Below are positions 15,786-24,418 of a stretch of 34,995 bases of DNA, one piece after another; the first letter of the stretch is position 1; the number at the start of each line of letters is the position of its first letter. The stretch comes from Paenibacillus radicis (ex Gao et al. 2016). Its GTDB lineage: Bacteria > Bacillota > Bacilli > Paenibacillales > Paenibacillaceae. The notes beneath the pieces were generated by a model. It searched no databases. It saw only the letters and a program-made list of their open reading frames with translations, and was not told the origin of the DNA. Both the position numbers and the translations under genes were made by a program. The stretch covers positions 45,942 through 80,936 of the forward strand of contig NZ_BMHY01000020.1 of the NCBI RefSeq assembly GCF_014641555.1. The letters are read 5' to 3'.

Positions 15786-17507
15786 ATGCGTGCAGATCAA
15801 TTCATCGAAAACGTCCAGATATTCAACAGTTATTTCAAACGGTTTGAGAACGGAAATGCAGCTGTACTGGATGGAAAATTTATATATATCGGCAAATTAG
15901 GGGCAGAAAACTTCGAAGCTGCGGAAATCGTAGACGGGCAAGGGCGTTATATGGTACCGGGTCTTATCGATATTCATCTTCATATCGAAAGCTCGATGAT
16001 TACGCCGAAGGCGTTCTCTCATGCTTTGATTCAAAACGGGGTAACGACGATTGTACCAGAGCCTCATGAAATGGCCAACGTGTTCGGTCTGGAAGGCGTT
16101 AAGGAAATGATTAAGGCGAGTCAGGATTGTGTAGCGGACATGTTCTACGCCATTCCGAGCTCAGTTCCTGCAACATCGATGGAGACGACAGGCGGATCTA
16201 TCGAGATCGAGGACATTGATGAGCTGCTGCGTACGGAGCGCATCATCTGTCTAGGGGAAATCATGAACTATGTGGATGTGATAACGGACCCGGATTGCAA
16301 GACGAATCAGATTCTGAAGCATATCACGGCCAACTATCCACATTTGATCATCGAGGGCCATGTACCGAAGCTGTTGGATTTGGATCTGCATCAGATGATC
16401 GTAAGCGGTGTTGATTCCGACCATACCCATCAAACCATTGAGGGAATGGAAGCTAGAATTAGCGCGGGCATGTTCATTGAGCTGCAGGAGAAATCAATGA
16501 CACCTGAAGTGATCGATTACTTGATTCAGCATGATGTATCGGAGCATTTCTGCTTCGTAACTGATGATGTAATGCCGGATTCGTTCCAGCGTCGCGGTCA
16601 TCTTAACCATATCGTGCGCAAAGCGATCAAGATGGGCTTGGAGCCGGAAAAGGCGATCTATGCCAGCACATTTACTCCGGCGAAAAGAATGCGTATGCAT
16701 GACCGCGGTGTTATTGCACCCGGTAAAATCGCTGACTTTGTCTTGCTGGCCGATTTGCAGGAGCTGACTGTCAGCCAAGTCTTCAAGAGCGGCCGTAAAG
16801 TATATGATACGAACGAGGCTTATGAGCCAGCGGCAAGCGAGCGGGCGTTCCCGCAGCACTTCTACGAAAGTGTGAAGCTGAGCGCATTAAGCGAAGCTGA
16901 TTTTCAAGTATCCTCTGCCGAGGCCGACGGGAAGTATACCGGCCGGGTCATGATGGTGAAGGACGGATCGACCTTCATTGAGGAGCACCATGCGGAAGTT
17001 GAGGTGCAGGGCGGACAATTGCTATGGCAGGAAAGCGGCTGTGGACTTATTGCAACGTTCGAGCGTTACGGAAAAAACGGCAATCGCGCCTATGGCTTGA
17101 TTAGCGGGGATACAATCCGCCGCGGAGCAGTGGCGACGACCTATTCGCATGATAATCACAATCTGCTGGTCGTTGGTCATAATCCCGTCGATATGATGCT
17201 CGCAGCCAATGAGGTCATTGCCAATCAGGGCGGTTTCTGTGCGGTGGAGGATGGAGAAATTCTCGCCAGCCTCAGGCTGCCGATCGGCGGCATTCTGACG
17301 GAGGAGCCGCTTGAGCAAACGGCACAGGAGGTTGAACGGCTGCTGAATGCGATGAAAGCTTTAGGTTATCGTCATTATAATCCGATTATGTCGATCAGCA
17401 CGCATTCCCTAGCTGTAAGCCCAGCGCTAAAAATTACCGATTATGGCCTAATCGACGTCAATAAAGGCAAGGTTATTCCTTTGCTGATTGGACAGGCACA
17501 CAGCTGA
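15786..17507 (+). CDS. ade: Adenine deaminase
   Basis: A 573-residue amidohydrolase-superfamily enzyme converting adenine to hypoxanthine and ammonia. The metal site begins with VPGLIDIHLHIESS (H64, H66) and continues with VPEPHEMANVFG, EGHVPKLLDLDLHQM, DHTHQTIEGMEARI and FVTDDVMPDSF. The C-terminal adenine-deaminase domain contains SHDNHNLLVVG and GGFCAVEDGEIL, separating it from other amidohydrolases. The length is close to Bacillus AdeC. TTGGAGGTG lies before the ATG. As last gene of the operon it completes a path from imported nucleoside to free base to hypoxanthine. A strong terminator lies 9 bp downstream. Confidence 0.95.
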   Translation: MRADQFIENVQIFNSYFKRFENGNAAVLDGKFIYIGKLGAENFEAAEIVDGQGRYMVPGLIDIHLHIESSMITPKAFSHALIQNGVTTIVPEPHEMANVFGLEGVKEMIKASQDCVADMFYAIPSSVPATSMETTGGSIEIEDIDELLRTERIICLGEIMNYVDVITDPDCKTNQILKHITANYPHLIIEGHVPKLLDLDLHQMIVSGVDSDHTHQTIEGMEARISAGMFIELQEKSMTPEVIDYLIQHDVSEHFCFVTDDVMPDSFQRRGHLNHIVRKAIKMGLEPEKAIYASTFTPAKRMRMHDRGVIAPGKIADFVLLADLQELTVSQVFKSGRKVYDTNEAYEPAASERAFPQHFYESVKLSALSEADFQVSSAEADGKYTGRVMMVKDGSTFIEEHHAEVEVQGGQLLWQESGCGLIATFERYGKNGNRAYGLISGDTIRRGAVATTYSHDNHNLLVVGHNPVDMMLAANEVIANQGGFCAVEDGEILASLRLPIGGILTEEPLEQTAQEVERLLNAMKALGYRHYNPIMSISTHSLAVSPALKITDYGLIDVNKGKVIPLLIGQAHS

Positions 17508-17515
17508 TAAAAACA

Positions 17516-17555
17516 ATCCCCGGTTTCCATCTAATGATGGGAACCGGGGATTTTT
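17516..17555. terminator. Bidirectional terminator between ade and the GH18 gene
   Basis: ATCCCCGGTTTCCATC and GATGGGAACCGGGGAT form a 16-bp stem (one G-T pair) with a TAAT loop and T on the plus-strand side and A-rich sequence on the other. It serves the convergent genes ending at 17507 and 17568. Confidence 0.9.
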
Positions 17556-17567
17556 GCGGTTTATTAG

Positions 17568-19493
17568 TTAGGACTGATTGCGAAGCATCATTGTCCACAG
17601 ATCTGAACTCTCGTAGCCGAGACGCCATGCGCCAATGCCGGCCAGATCGTATTTTTTCGCGATGTCGATTCGGGCTTGTACCGTTGCAGTCGTTTCCGCC
17701 CAGAACAGGTACGTAAAGCCGTCCTTCACATACGAATATTTCGTTAAACCAGACTCCGGGTCAGCCGTGCCTGTGGCACCGGTGTCGGTGATCAGCTTCG
17801 GAACATCCTTCATGTAGATTGCACGGTTGCTGACCAGCTTGCCGCTGCTATCCAGCTTCCATTCCCTTACGTAGAACGGAATGCCAAGCATCAGTTTGTC
17901 ACGCGGAATGCCGTAAGACAGAAACTGCTGGACGCCTTCCTCGACCCACTTCAGACCGGCAACCGGACCAGGGGAGGGGCTCGTGCTCCAGAATTGATCG
18001 TAAGCCATAATGATGATCGTATCGACAATCGTCGCTAGAGCGGCATGATCATAGGCGGTCAGATGATTCCAGCTGGCGCTGCCGCGAGGCAGGTCGATGG
18101 ATATCTTCATTCCTTTATCATGCACGGCTTTGGCCAGCGCTTTGACGAAAGCGGTATAGGCCGCGCGATCCGTTCCGGCCACTTCCTCGAAGTCGAGGTT
18201 AAGACCGTAGACGCCAAGCGCAGAGAGCCGATCGACGAGGCGGGTAATGAAAGCTTGCTGCGCTTTCGTGTCCGCTAGAAAAGCTGTCGTCATCTTCTTG
18301 TCGAACTGGTTGTGCAAGAGCGGCATAACAAGAATGCCTTTGTCCTTCAGCGTCGAAACGACGAAAGGATCGGAATTATCCTTCAGCGTGCCGTCGGCAG
18401 CGCCAAGCTCGAACCAGGTTGGCGAGTCGATGTTAAGCCCTTGCGTATTGGCAACATGCCCTAATATAACCGAGGTGCTGGAGCTTCCGTTCCAGCCCAG
18501 GTAGACAAGTGCTTTCGTATTGCTCCAAAGCTTGCGTTCGTCCGGATTGCGGACGGAGCTGTTGGAGTAGCCTTTGGCATAAGCCAGTGCAGATTTCAGC
18601 GTATGGAAGCTTTTCAGCTTCTTATCGCCTTGATAGACGGTCAAGTAAGCGGTGTTCGTCCACCAGACTGCGCCTTGGAAGGAAATTTCCGAGTTGGCAT
18701 AGTAGGTCGCGAATTGAATCGCTTTGTCCAAGCTCACAAACGCCTTGATTGGCTTACCGCTTTGCGAGACGGAGTAGGCCGGAACATTGGAGTGAACAGT
18801 TTTGCCCGTCTTCGTATTGACGACGACGCTGCCTTCAATGGAAGAGGCGGCCTTGATTGCATCGTATAAAAAAGGATAGGACTTCGACTGCTCAGCAGTC
18901 TCGCCATTGACGGAGATTTCATAAACCGCACTCCCTTGGCGGAGCTTTGTTTTCTGAGCAGCGGTCAAGTTATCCCACACCCACGCATTGGTTGAGAGCT
19001 CCATCACATGGGAGCCGGTCCACTTGGCAGCTTCTTTCTTCGCTGCTGCTAGCGTCGTAAATCCCCAGCTATCCTTCGTATTATCGCCTTGGTAAAGCTG
19101 ATATTTGGCATAGGATTGATAGACCCAGCCTGGTTTCTCCAAATCTCGGATATGTACGCCAGTCAGCTTGGAGGCGGCTGCTAAGGCTTGCTCATAAGTG
19201 CGGAATTCCCATTTGGTATTGGATTTGCTGCCTTGATAGATTTTGTATCGCGGGAAGTTGTCCCAAATCCACGTACGGCCGGTAATCGCCTCGACATGAC
19301 TGTATTCGAATCCGCTCGCATAGGCGATCGCCTGCTTCTCGGTGGCGAATTCTTTCAAAGCCTTGTCGTTCTGATAGACGCGATACTTCGTCATTGCGGC
19401 AACGGATGGGCTGGCTGCGTTTGCCGCTGAAGCGGTTAAGGTATAGGCGGCGAACAGAAGCAGCACCATCGCTGTCATTCTCCTCATCAACAC
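17568..19493 (-). CDS. Secreted GH18-family glycosidase with six N-terminal repeats
   Basis: A 641-residue secreted protein read leftward. The start is GTG 19493, TTG 19490 or ATG 19487; GAGGAGAG lies 12-18 nt upstream. A signal peptide (7-26) is followed by about six repeats of 45-50 residues (about 36-330). Each opens with Y-x-V/I-Y-Q-G and ends near a Trp-rich segment such as TWIWDN, AWVWDN or VWWTN. The catalytic GH18 domain starts near 330: GLNLDFEE supplies N432, D434 and catalytic Glu436, followed by IIIMAYDQ (Y498, D499) and GIGAWRLG. The first Asp of the canonical DGxDxDxE is replaced by Tyr429. It resembles YaaH/YdhD-type spore or wall glucosaminidases more than classical chitinases. 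The repeats are presumably wall- or polysaccharide-binding. Confidence 0.85.
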   Translation of the reverse strand: MLMRRMTAMVLLLFAAYTLTASAANAASPSVAAMTKYRVYQNDKALKEFATEKQAIAYASGFEYSHVEAITGRTWIWDNFPRYKIYQGSKSNTKWEFRTYEQALAAASKLTGVHIRDLEKPGWVYQSYAKYQLYQGDNTKDSWGFTTLAAAKKEAAKWTGSHVMELSTNAWVWDNLTAAQKTKLRQGSAVYEISVNGETAEQSKSYPFLYDAIKAASSIEGSVVVNTKTGKTVHSNVPAYSVSQSGKPIKAFVSLDKAIQFATYYANSEISFQGAVWWTNTAYLTVYQGDKKLKSFHTLKSALAYAKGYSNSSVRNPDERKLWSNTKALVYLGWNGSSSTSVILGHVANTQGLNIDSPTWFELGAADGTLKDNSDPFVVSTLKDKGILVMPLLHNQFDKKMTTAFLADTKAQQAFITRLVDRLSALGVYGLNLDFEEVAGTDRAAYTAFVKALAKAVHDKGMKISIDLPRGSASWNHLTAYDHAALATIVDTIIIMAYDQFWSTSPSPGPVAGLKWVEEGVQQFLSYGIPRDKLMLGIPFYVREWKLDSSGKLVSNRAIYMKDVPKLITDTGATGTADPESGLTKYSYVKDGFTYLFWAETTATVQARIDIAKKYDLAGIGAWRLGYESSDLWTMMLRNQS

Positions 19494-19669
19494 TTGCTTT
19501 CATCACTCTCCTCTCAGTACTCCTATTAATAGACGCGCTAGATTCGCAGAGGTTGCGGCGAATGCTGTCGATTTGACCCGGTGTAAATAATTCCAGCGAA
19601 AGTCCGGCAAAGGCGGATAAAAAAAGTGGAAAACAATAACAATAAACAAAACGAGAAGGAGGCTGCCTT

Positions 19670-20374
19670 GTGAATCGGCTTATGACAAAGGAGTGGCTGG
19701 ATGACGATGCAGGAGATCAACGTGTCGCGCCGGAGGAGCTGGAGTTCAGCTTGGGCGAGGTTTGGGATGTCAACCGGTATTTGGGCGGCAATCCCGCATT
19801 ATTCAATCATTTGGACCGGCTGCTGCTCCGCGTCGGACGGAAGGAAGATATAACGGTACTGGATGTTGCGACAGGGCTTGCAGATATTCCGCTGGCATTA
19901 GCAGACCGTTGCCGGAAAAAAGGTTTTACCGTCTCCATTGTTGGTGTCGATATGCATCCCGATATCGTGAAGCTGGCGGAGCGAAGGACAGCGGAGGAAA
20001 CAGCAGTGCAAGTATGCCAAGCGGACGGCACGGCGCTGCCCTATGCCGATAAAAGCTTTGATATCGCGTTCAGCAACTTGGCTCTTCATCATATGGACGA
20101 TGAGGCAGCGGTCAAGCTGCTCAAGGAAATGGACCGCGTCTCGAGAATCGGCTGGGTCATTACCGATCTCGAACGTCATACAGTGGCGTATGCAGCAGCC
20201 AAGCTGCTGGCACGGTATGTCTGGCAAAGCCCTGTCACGAAACATGATGGTCCGTTGTCCGTTCAGCGCTCCTTCACAGCGGGAGAGGCTAAAGCTTTAA
20301 TTACGCGGGCGGGTGTCGAAGCCTCGGTTAGACGACATTTTCCATTTCGTCTCGCGCTTGTAGGAGAGAGCTGA
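19670..20374 (+). CDS. Class I SAM-dependent methyltransferase
   Basis: A 234-residue soluble enzyme. The GTG start at 19670 follows AAGGAGG by 7 nt. SAM-binding motif I is VLDVATGLADIP (63-74), then GVDMHPDIVKLAERR with the acidic ribose-binding residue, ADGTALPYADKSFDIAFSNLALHHM and LKEMDRVSR. The N-terminal WDVNRYLGGNPALFNHLDRLL resembles methyltransferases that accompany FAD oxidoreductases and ketosynthases in small bacterial polyketide clusters (from memory). It is the first gene of a four-gene operon and overlaps the next gene by one base (TGATG). It is probably an O- or C-methyltransferase for the cluster's product; the acceptor is unknown. Confidence 0.85.
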   Translation: MNRLMTKEWLDDDAGDQRVAPEELEFSLGEVWDVNRYLGGNPALFNHLDRLLLRVGRKEDITVLDVATGLADIPLALADRCRKKGFTVSIVGVDMHPDIVKLAERRTAEETAVQVCQADGTALPYADKSFDIAFSNLALHHMDDEAAVKLLKEMDRVSRIGWVITDLERHTVAYAAAKLLARYVWQSPVTKHDGPLSVQRSFTAGEAKALITRAGVEASVRRHFPFRLALVGES

Positions 20375-21579
20375 TGTCCAGCGAGGCATTGGAACGTAAA
20401 TATGATGTTGTTGTTGCCGGCGCGGGGCCGGCGGGAAGCGTGCTCTCCAGGCTTCTTGCGCTGCAAGGCGCGAAAGTGCTGATGGTAGACGCAGCGCCTT
20501 TCCCCAGACGCAAGCCTTGCGGCGAATCGCTTAATCCGGGTGCCGTTCAGACGCTGAGCCGGTTGTACGACGGGCGGCAGGCAGATGAATGGCTTCATGA
20601 AGCGTCTATTCCGCATTCGGTGCTGACCGGCTGGCAGTTGAACAGCGCGGCTTCCGGCTCGGGTCGGATGACCACGTTGGCTGCCTCGTTCGGAGATAAT
20701 CGTTACGGCATCGGCTGCAAGCGAGAGCTGCTCGACGGTTGGCTGATTGAGCAGGCGTATCGTGCGGGCGTCGTCTTTGAGGAGAAGACGAAGGCGGAGC
20801 GTCTGATCTGGGAAAATGGAAGGCTGACTGGCGTTGAAGTTCGCCGAACGAGCGATCAGCGGCCGCAACTAGTGCGAACGCAAATGGTCGCGGGGGCAGA
20901 CGGCATTCGGTCCGCTGTCGCACGGAGCGCAGATCTTAGCCGCTTCGGCAAGCTGCGAAAAGCAGCATTAACGGCAAGATTGAACGGCATCGAAGGCTTG
21001 AGCGGCAAAGTGGAGCTCTATGTAAGCGGAGACCGTGTTATTGGACTTGCGCCAATTGGCGGTGGACAAGCCAACATGACGGTTGCGCTCAGAGGGCGCA
21101 AAGCGATGGAAGGTGCCGCAGCCGGAAAGTCCGCCTATATGATGAGCGAGGCAAGGCAGTGGGAGGCGTTGAAGGAGAGATTCCATCATGCCGAAATCGA
21201 AGGTGAGGTGCTTGCCTGCGGCCCCTTCGAGCGTATCGTCCGCTCTGCCGCGCTCGAGGGCATGGTACTGGTCGGCGATGCGGCCGGCTATTACGATCCG
21301 ATGACAGGTCAAGGCATTTACCGGGCTTTAAGGAGTGCGGAGCTTGCGGCCCCGGCGTTAATGGATGCGCTCCAGACAGGCAGCCATCGCTCCTTGCAGT
21401 GGTATAACCGGCAGAGGTTAACGGAATTTGCCGGATCGCTTCGGCTGCAGAAGCTCATCGAGCAAGCAAGCCGGCATGAGCGGCTGTGGAGAGCCGGCTT
21501 GCGGGTAATTGGCGCTTCGGAAGCGTTGACAAACCGACTCGTTGCAGCCATCGGCGACAGCCGTCCTGTACACAGATAG
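20374..21579 (+). CDS. FAD-dependent oxidoreductase (geranylgeranyl reductase/UbiH-like)
   Basis: A 401-residue flavoprotein. The Rossmann motif VVAGAGPAGS (G16, G18, G21) is followed by an acidic residue in VLMVDAAPFPRRKPCGESLNP; the PRxKPCGE segment is typical of the geranylgeranyl-reductase/halogenase-like group. A second FAD motif VLVGDAAGYYDPMTGQGI occurs near residue 290, followed by the usual ALRSAELAAPAL helix. It lacks the WxWxIP halogenase motif. The start overlaps the methyltransferase stop, indicating coupling. A redox step (hydroxylation or double-bond reduction) on the ketosynthase-derived product is the likely role. Confidence 0.85.
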   Translation: MSSEALERKYDVVVAGAGPAGSVLSRLLALQGAKVLMVDAAPFPRRKPCGESLNPGAVQTLSRLYDGRQADEWLHEASIPHSVLTGWQLNSAASGSGRMTTLAASFGDNRYGIGCKRELLDGWLIEQAYRAGVVFEEKTKAERLIWENGRLTGVEVRRTSDQRPQLVRTQMVAGADGIRSAVARSADLSRFGKLRKAALTARLNGIEGLSGKVELYVSGDRVIGLAPIGGGQANMTVALRGRKAMEGAAAGKSAYMMSEARQWEALKERFHHAEIEGEVLACGPFERIVRSAALEGMVLVGDAAGYYDPMTGQGIYRALRSAELAAPALMDALQTGSHRSLQWYNRQRLTEFAGSLRLQKLIEQASRHERLWRAGLRVIGASEALTNRLVAAIGDSRPVHR

Positions 21580-21600
21580 TAGAGGAAGGAGGGAAAACCA

Positions 21601-22134
21601 TTGTATACGTATAACGAAGTGACGATGAATTGTTCAGCGGAAACGGCATTCCGCTATGCGCGGGAAGTGGAGCGTTGGCCGGAGCTGCTGTCGCATTACC
21701 GCAGAACCTCATTTGAGCAAGGCGGCAGCGACACCGGCGGAAAAGTAGAAATGGCGGCATACCGGTTGTTCAAACCGTTGAAATGGCCGGTATGGTGGAC
21801 TAGCGATATGGAAATCGATGAGGCGAAGCAAGTTGTCCAGTACAAGCATATTAAGGGCGTGACACGGAATATGGAGGTGGAGTGGCGGTTGGAGCCGGTG
21901 GCGGAAGATGCTGTTAAAGTTTCTATCATCCACCGCTGGTATAGTCCGCCGTTCGGCCGCCGAATGCTGGCTGGCATCATTTGCGATATGTTCGTCCACG
22001 CCATCGCAGACCGAACGCTCCAAGGCTTGAAGCAGCATGCAGAGCAAGAGCAGTTGGAGAAGCAGGAGAAGCAAGAACAGCAGGAGCAAGTAAGGCAAGC
22101 AGGGAGAGAATCGTTGCAAGTATTAAGAGTGTAA
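21601..22134 (+). CDS. SRPBCC (START-like) protein, polyketide cyclase/aromatase-like
   Basis: A 177-residue protein starting at TTG 21601, with AAGGAGGG 7 nt upstream. The first 145 residues fit the START/SRPBCC helix-grip fold used by polyketide aromatase/cyclases and CoQ10-binding proteins: EVTMNCSAETAFRYAREVERWPELLSHYR, then alternating strands, a long V-x-HRWYSPPF strand, and the C-terminal helix GIICDMFVHAIADRTLQGLKQ. The last 30 residues are a low-complexity Gln/Glu/Lys tail built from EQ and EKQ repeats, probably a disordered or coiled extension. Its place between an FAD enzyme and a ketosynthase supports a cyclase or carrier role. It may bind the pathway intermediate. Confidence 0.8.
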   Translation: MYTYNEVTMNCSAETAFRYAREVERWPELLSHYRRTSFEQGGSDTGGKVEMAAYRLFKPLKWPVWWTSDMEIDEAKQVVQYKHIKGVTRNMEVEWRLEPVAEDAVKVSIIHRWYSPPFGRRMLAGIICDMFVHAIADRTLQGLKQHAEQEQLEKQEKQEQQEQVRQAGRESLQVLRV

Positions 22135-22213
22135 TAAACCGAAAAAGTGCAAAACGAAATAGCGAAGAAATTTCCAAGCGTAAGGTTTTGAACGATACAA
22201 GGAGGAATTACGC

Positions 22214-23446
22214 ATGAGTCCTATAAAAGCAGTAATTACTGGCATCGGATGTGTCACCCCAATCGGTATTGGCGTTCAGTCGCTATGGGAAGGGGTGCAG
22301 AAGGGAACGAGCGCGGTCAAAGCGATTGACCGTTTCACGCCAGAAGGGCTTCGCAGCCGAATTGCCGCTCAAATCGACGGTTTCCATGCAGAGGATTACA
22401 TGGACAAGAAGAGAGCGCATCGCATGGATCGCTATTCGCAGCTAGCCGTTGCAGGAGGAAGGCTAGCCCTGCAAGACGCGGGGTTGCGTGCGGACAGTGT
22501 CGAGGCTGAGCGGGCCGGGATCTTTATGGGCAGCGCTTTAGGCGGAATCGCGTACGCCGAGGAGCAATGCGGACAATATTTCAACGGCGGGTTCCGTTCC
22601 GTATCTCCGACGTTGGGCTTTTCCGTATTTGGGGGAGCGGCATCCTGCAATCTTGCAATGGAGTTCGGCTTTCAAGGACCTAACGAGACCAATGCAATGT
22701 CCTGCGCTTCCGGTGCTGTCGCCATTGGACGAGCCATGCAGGCTATACAGCGAGGCGAAGCTGATGTGATGCTGGCTGGAGGCTCGGAAGCGCCGCTAGC
22801 TCCGCTTTCCTTCGGTGCATTCGATATGCTGCGAGCGATGTCGACGCGCAATGAATTGCCGTCGGGGGCAAGCCGTCCATTTGACCGCAATCGCGACGGT
22901 TTTGTAATGGGGGAGGGCTCGGCGGTACTCGTAATTGAGGCCGAGCATCATGCTAAAGCTCGGGGAGCCGTCATTTACGGTGAAGCGGCAGGTTTCGGGC
23001 TGACCAATGACGCCCATCATATGAGCGCGCCGCTGCCAAGCGGCATGCAAGCGGCGAGGGCGCTAAGACAAGCGCTTGCTGCAGCCGATTTGTCGCCAGA
23101 CGATATCGATTACGTCAATGCCCATGGATCTTCTACTTTGCTCAATGACGTGACAGAATCGAAGGTCATACGCGATGTATTTGGCAGCCGTCCCGTAGCC
23201 GTCAGCGGAACAAAAGGACTGTACGGCCATCCGCTGGGCGCATCCGGCGCCATCGAGGCTGCAATTACTTTATTATCTCTGCGGAACGAATGGCTGCCGC
23301 CAACAACAAATTTGGACGAGCCCGATCCGGCAGCTGACATCGATCTCGTTTCCAGATATGCTCGCGAGACGCGAGCGAATGCCGCGGTGTCGAATTCATA
23401 CGGCTTTGGCGGCGTCAATGCAGTGCTCGCATTTCGCAGAGCCTAA
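22214..23446 (+). CDS. Beta-ketoacyl-ACP synthase II family protein
   Basis: A 410-residue ketosynthase, close in length to FabF, with AAGGAGGAATTACGC before the ATG. All catalytic residues are present: Cys164 in AMSCASG, His304 in VNAHGSSTLLND, Lys334 and His339 in TKGLYGHPLGASGA, and the glycine loop SNSYGFGGVNA. It condenses malonyl thioester with an acyl primer. The presence of the Cys means it is not a chain-length factor. Linkage to methyltransferase, FAD enzyme and SRPBCC genes, not to fab genes, suggests a secondary pathway rather than housekeeping fatty-acid synthesis. No acyl carrier protein or second ketosynthase is visible, so carrier supply must come from elsewhere. A terminator follows. 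Confidence 0.9.
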   Translation: MSPIKAVITGIGCVTPIGIGVQSLWEGVQKGTSAVKAIDRFTPEGLRSRIAAQIDGFHAEDYMDKKRAHRMDRYSQLAVAGGRLALQDAGLRADSVEAERAGIFMGSALGGIAYAEEQCGQYFNGGFRSVSPTLGFSVFGGAASCNLAMEFGFQGPNETNAMSCASGAVAIGRAMQAIQRGEADVMLAGGSEAPLAPLSFGAFDMLRAMSTRNELPSGASRPFDRNRDGFVMGEGSAVLVIEAEHHAKARGAVIYGEAAGFGLTNDAHHMSAPLPSGMQAARALRQALAAADLSPDDIDYVNAHGSSTLLNDVTESKVIRDVFGSRPVAVSGTKGLYGHPLGASGAIEAAITLLSLRNEWLPPTTNLDEPDPAADIDLVSRYARETRANAAVSNSYGFGGVNAVLAFRRA

Positions 23447-23476
23447 CGGTCGTCCGAACATACCCGATCTAACAGA

Positions 23477-23532
23477 AAGAGGGCATTCGCTTGGCCGCCG
23501 GATGAAACGGCTGCTAGCGAATGCCCTCTTTT
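23477..23532. terminator. Bidirectional terminator after the ketosynthase gene
   Basis: AAGAGGGCATTCGC and GCGAATGCCCTCTT form a 14-bp stem around an internal GCCG-rich arm, with T on the plus-strand side and A on the other. It serves both the ketosynthase and the convergent YxcD-like gene. Confidence 0.85.
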
Positions 23533-23549
23533 ACACGTATGAAGAATGG

Positions 23550-23831
23550 TTATTCCGTAATGTCGGCAAAAAATTCTTCGTCCGCATCCAGCTTAATGTT
23601 GGAGCGGAATACGCGCTGATTGTACTCCGTATACATATACTGCTCAATCGCTTCCAACAGGTTGGATTCGATCAAGTATTGGCTTCTTCCATTGACCCAT
23701 ACTTCTGCGGTAAAGCCGTACTGCTCTTCCCATGAAAGCTGAACTTCCACGTCCTGAGGCTTTACGCCTTTACGCTCCGCCATATGAAGACAGACGGCAT
23801 TAATAATCTCATCTGTGTAAATCCGAGTCAT
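23550..23831 (-). CDS. YxcD-like protein (DUF2653)
   Basis: A 93-residue soluble protein read leftward. It matches the small YxcD/DUF2653 family: TDEIINAVCLHMAERKGVKPQDVEVQLSW, then a GFTAEVWVNGRSQYLIE strand region and an acidic C-terminus (DADEEFFADI). The function of the family is unknown. Its ATG overlaps the stop codon of the upstream membrane-protein gene by one base, so the two are translated together. Confidence 0.8.
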   Translation of the reverse strand: MTRIYTDEIINAVCLHMAERKGVKPQDVEVQLSWEEQYGFTAEVWVNGRSQYLIESNLLEAIEQYMYTEYNQRVFRSNIKLDADEEFFADITE

Positions 23832-24265
23832 TAATAAGGTCCTCGCGGGTTAGGCGTTCTTTTGTTGCGGATATACTTAAATGCAGCCACGATAACCATA
23901 ATGATGGCAGCTATTGCAAGCAAGTTAACCAAGAATCCGAGCATTTGGCCAAATGCGCCTGTACCAAACATTCCGCCAAACAACATGCCAGCCAAACCGC
24001 CGACAAGCATACCCTTCATGAAGCTTCCGCCGAAACCGGATGATTTTGTAGCAGCTCCTGCACCAGCAGCTCCACCTGTTTTAGTACCTGGGTTGGACTG
24101 GCTTACGCCACTGCCTTGATCCGTCTTCTTAGGGGTTTGCGTGAAGCTTTGCTTTGGTGATTTCATTCCGCCGCCGCCACCGCGTTTTGCCGCATCTGCA
24201 ACTTGTCCAAAACCAAGCGTCAGAAACAACGTCATAGCCAGCATTAAAACTAACCCTTTCTTCAT
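23831..24265 (-). CDS. Small glycine-rich membrane protein
   Basis: The start at 24265 is set by AGGAGGAGAA directly upstream; a longer frame to 24382 has no such site. The product is 144 residues. It has an N-terminal signal or anchor (about 3-22), a low-complexity Gly/Ser/Thr/Lys-rich stretch with GGGGG and TKTGGAAGAGAATKSSG, then a GxxxG-rich segment (GMLVGGLAGMLFGGMFG) and a hydrophobic helix (about 106-130) followed by a basic tail. The layout recalls the N-terminal part of Tim44-like bacterial membrane proteins but lacks their globular domain. It overlaps the YxcD-like gene by one base. The function is unknown. Confidence 0.75.
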   Translation of the reverse strand: MKKGLVLMLAMTLFLTLGFGQVADAAKRGGGGGMKSPKQSFTQTPKKTDQGSGVSQSNPGTKTGGAAGAGAATKSSGFGGSFMKGMLVGGLAGMLFGGMFGTGAFGQMLGFLVNLLAIAAIIMVIVAAFKYIRNKRTPNPRGPY

Positions 24266-24418
24266 TGCTATTCTCCTCCTAGATCTCTGTGTAGTGGATT
24301 CATTGCTATCATATACATTTACGGCTATTATTAACGGAGGTTTCAAATTTTTTTTAACTTTAATAGTTAGTATGCTATTCATTTAAAAATTTAATCATTT
24401 TGCAGGGGGGAGAGCGGT

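Noticed and set aside
21977..22217. Small open frames on both strands across the SRPBCC/ketosynthase junction
   Set aside because: They arise from the low-complexity Gln/Glu tail and have no ribosome binding site.
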